DNA from: Dehalococcoidia bacterium
Lineage (GTDB): Bacteria; Chloroflexota; Dehalococcoidia; UBA2985
Length of the DNA: 6,891 nt
Assembly (NCBI GenBank): GCA_030740415.1
Contig: JASLXI010000039.1
Location: 1 to 6,891, forward strand
Direction: 5' to 3'
Shown: one piece after another, positions 5,120 through 6,891 of the stretch
Numbering within the stretch: the first letter of the stretch is position 1
Layout: every line of letters begins with the position of its first letter
Program-made: the position numbers and the translations under genes
Notes under the pieces: model-generated
Told to the model about the DNA's origin: nothing
Database searches by the model: none
What the model saw: the letters and a program-made list of their open reading frames with translations, nothing else

Positions 5120-6406
5120 ATGAATACCAACCGTTCTTCCCAGTTCTTCGCTGAGGCTCAGGGCTATATCCCTGGAGGGGTAAATAGCCCCGTGCGCTCC
5201 TTCAAATCCGTGGGTGGGGTGCCCCTTTTCATACAGCGGGGACAGGGTTCCCATATCTGGGATGCTGACGGCAACGAGTTTGTAGACTACGTGGGTTCGT
5301 GGGGTCCACTGATCCTGGGTCATGCTCACCAGGAGGTGGTGAAGGCCCTTGGATCGGCCATCGAAAGCGGCACGAGTTTCGGTGCTCCAACTGAGGGAGA
5401 GATCGAGTTGGCGAGGATGGTCGTCGAGGCTTTACCATCCATTGATATGGTGCGGTTGGTCAGCTCCGGGACGGAGGCCACCATGAGCGCTATTCGGGTA
5501 GCCAGGGCTTTTACAGGACGCAATAAGATAGTCAAGTTCGCCGGCTGCTACCACGGCCATACGGATGGCCTGCTCGTGGAGGCAGGCTCTGGCGGAGCCA
5601 CCTATAGCATTCCCAATAGCGCGGGCGTGCCTCCCAGCTACGCCCAGGAGACTTTGGTGGCCGATTATAACGACGTCTTGTCTGTAGAGAGGCTCTTTGA
5701 AGCTCACCCGGGGGACATCGCAGCGGTGATCCTGGAGCCTGTGGCAGCGAATATGGGTGTGGTACTGCCCGGTGACGGCTTCCTGGCGGGCTTGCGGCAG
5801 CTGACGAGCAGCCACGGAGCACTGCTGATTTTCGACGAAGTGATAACGGGCTTCAGGGTCGCATACGGGGGAGCTCAAACCCTGTACGGAGTAACTCCAG
5901 ACCTGACCTGCCTGGGAAAGATCATTGGGGGAGGGCTGCCTGTGGGAGCCTACGGCGGAAGGAAGGATATCATGGAGGTGGTGGCGCCCTTGGGCCCGAT
6001 GTATCAGGCTGGCACGCTGTCAGGAAACCCGCTTGCGGTAACTGCTGGAATAGCAACCCTCAAAGCCCTGGCGAAGCTGGGGGTATACGATCGATTGGAA
6101 GCCACGGCCTCAAGGCTTGCAGATGGCCTCTCAGCGGCTGCACATACCGTGGGAGTGCCATTGACCATAAACAGAGTGGGTTCGCTTATGACAGCCTTCT
6201 TCGCCGATGGTCCGGTAGAGGAGTGGAACGCTGTGACTGATGCCAGCACAGCGCGGTACTCCGTATTCTTCCACCACCTGCTAGAGAGGGGGGTGTACAT
6301 GGCTCCCTCGGCCTTCGAGGCCGCCTTTGTCTCTATAGCACACAGCCCGGAGGACATTGACCATACCCTGGAGGTTGTTGAGTCTGCTTTTGACAACCTG
6401 CACTAA
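5120..6406 (+). CDS. hemL: glutamate-1-semialdehyde 2,1-aminomutase
   Basis: HemL converts glutamate-1-semialdehyde to 5-aminolevulinate, the last step of the C5 route to heme, siroheme and corrinoids. It is a cytoplasmic, homodimeric fold-type I PLP enzyme. The 428 residues are of normal length for the family and run end to end. The N-terminus reads [16 protein letters not shown] (12-28 region), typical of HemL. The PLP site is complete: SSGTEA (115-120) for the phosphate, YHGHTD (144-149), FDEVITGFR (238-246) with D239 for the pyridine nitrogen, and the Schiff-base lysine K267 in [22 protein letters not shown] (297-306) and the C-terminal [11 protein letters not shown] (395-405) are also family signatures. 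ATG 5120 gives the expected N-terminus; the ribosome site is weak (GAAGAG, 9 bases upstream). It lies 69 bases after larC with no clear promoter between, so cotranscription is likely. The glutamyl-tRNA reductase gene hemA is not in the window. Confidence 0.97.
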   Translation: MNTNRSSQFFAEAQGYIPGGVNSPVRSFKSVGGVPLFIQRGQGSHIWDADGNEFVDYVGSWGPLILGHAHQEVVKALGSAIESGTSFGAPTEGEIELARMVVEALPSIDMVRLVSSGTEATMSAIRVARAFTGRNKIVKFAGCYHGHTDGLLVEAGSGGATYSIPNSAGVPPSYAQETLVADYNDVLSVERLFEAHPGDIAAVILEPVAANMGVVLPGDGFLAGLRQLTSSHGALLIFDEVITGFRVAYGGAQTLYGVTPDLTCLGKIIGGGLPVGAYGGRKDIMEVVAPLGPMYQAGTLSGNPLAVTAGIATLKALAKLGVYDRLEATASRLADGLSAAAHTVGVPLTINRVGSLMTAFFADGPVEEWNAVTDASTARYSVFFHHLLERGVYMAPSAFEAAFVSIAHSPEDIDHTLEVVESAFDNLH

Positions 6407-6456
6407 TGCTTCTAAAGCACGGAAATCTCTCAACGCCCCATTGTCCGACCTATTTT

Positions 6457-6461
6457 GGAGG
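6457..6461 (+). promoter_or_regulatory. ribosome binding site selecting the TTG start of the MIP gene
   Basis: GGAGG is followed by six bases and then TTG 6468. The nearest ATG (6475) is in another frame, and no other start in the channel frame is so placed. Confidence 0.7.
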
Positions 6462-6467
6462 TAAAGC

Positions 6468-6891
6468 TTGAACGATGTCTCGGCGCTACATGACCTGAAG
6501 AGTTGGGACTCCTGGAGGGCATCGGTTGCGGAATTGATCGCGACCTTATGCTTTGTTTTTATAGGTGTTGGTTCGGTGGTTAGCACGGGCATATTCTTAG
6601 GCGATGAGGGGACGGTTACTGCCGGTACGATGGTGGTGATAGGCCTGGCACATGGCTTTGCTATTGCCATAATGGTTGCAGCGACCGCCAGGATATCGGG
6701 GGGACACATCAATCCCGCGGTCACATTCTCCGCGGTATTGACCCGCAAGATTGGGCTAACCAAGGGAGGAATGTACGTGTTTGCCCAGCTAGCTGGTGCC
6801 ATCCTGGGAGCCTTGCTTATCAAAGCCATCATTCCAGATGCTTTGGAGGGAGGACTGGGGTCTCATGCTTTGGGGGCAGGCATTAGCACAG
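6468..6891 (+). CDS. MIP/aquaporin-family channel, 5' part, cut by the window edge
   Basis: The frame starts at TTG 6468 behind a well-placed GGAGG and stays open for 141 codons to the end of the window; the gene continues outside. The product belongs to the major intrinsic protein family of channels for water, glycerol or other small neutral solutes in the cytoplasmic membrane. Evidence is the first membrane helix SVAELIATLCFVFIGVGSVV (19-38), a second hydrophobic segment at about 52-72, and SGGHINPAVT (77-86) with the first of the two NPA boxes (82-84) that line the pore. The next helix begins near residue 101. The second NPA and the selectivity-filter residues lie outside the window, so water channel (AqpZ) and glycerol facilitator (GlpF) types cannot be told apart. 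It follows hemL by 61 bases, where I see only a 5-bp hairpin without a T-run (6407-6419), so read-through from hemL is possible. Confidence 0.9.
   Translation, partial: MNDVSALHDLKSWDSWRASVAELIATLCFVFIGVGSVVSTGIFLGDEGTVTAGTMVVIGLAHGFAIAIMVAATARISGGHINPAVTFSAVLTRKIGLTKGGMYVFAQLAGAILGALLIKAIIPDALEGGLGSHALGAGIST

Noticed and set aside
5068..5154. 28-codon ORF between larC and hemL overlapping the hemL start
   Set aside because: It has no ribosome site, the sequence is unremarkable, and it overlaps a certain gene in another frame.
6407..6419. TGCTT-CTA-AAGCA hairpin after the hemL stop as a terminator
   Set aside because: It has only 5 bp, a 3-base loop and no T-run, so it is too weak to call.
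6281..6832. 183-codon minus-strand frame
   Set aside because: It runs antisense through the end of hemL and the start of the MIP gene, both strong family matches. Its translation is low-complexity and like no family, so it is a shadow.

Overview
The window looks like bacterial chromosome, most likely from a Chloroflexota lineage near Dehalococcoidia. That placement is an inference from gene content: a DUF5679-type zinc-ribbon mini-protein, a GT39-type glycosyltransferase carrying PA14-like modules, and a single-chain LarC. Base composition is moderate, and at least three genes appear to start at TTG or CTG. There is no CRISPR array, transposase, tRNA, rRNA or other sign of a mobile element.

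Left half, minus strand. From about 3545 leftwards there is a compact gene string: an acidic 79-residue protein of unknown function (3465 to 3226), a 31-codon ORF (3223 to 3128) two bases further on, and a 939-residue membrane glycosyltransferase (3127 to 308). The stop codon of the 31-codon ORF touches the glycosyltransferase's TTG start. A 46-residue four-cysteine protein of the DUF5679 type follows (258 to 118), with its own strong ribosome binding site and probable promoter. A long inverted repeat at 57-106 probably terminates the unit. Positions 1-56 hold only a small stem-loop.

Middle, 3466-3865. This 400-base gap has no convincing gene. It carries a back-to-back pair of candidate promoters, a 9-bp direct repeat, two short palindromes, and a roughly 140-base stretch that can fold into a closed multi-helix RNA just upstream of larC. 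It matches no riboswitch class known to me and is the best candidate here for something undescribed.

Right half, plus strand. larC (3866-5050) encodes the nickel-inserting enzyme for the nickel-pincer cofactor. The conserved N-terminus only appears if translation begins at a CTG placed five bases after a perfect AGGAGG. Several histidines usual in the family are replaced. hemL (5120-6406) encodes glutamate-1-semialdehyde aminomutase, the step that makes 5-aminolevulinate for heme and corrinoids. A MIP/aquaporin-family channel gene starting at TTG 6468 runs off the right edge. The three genes lie in one direction with gaps of 61-69 bases and could be cotranscribed. A nickel-cofactor enzyme beside a tetrapyrrole enzyme suggests metal-cofactor metabolism, but the sequence does not prove a functional link.
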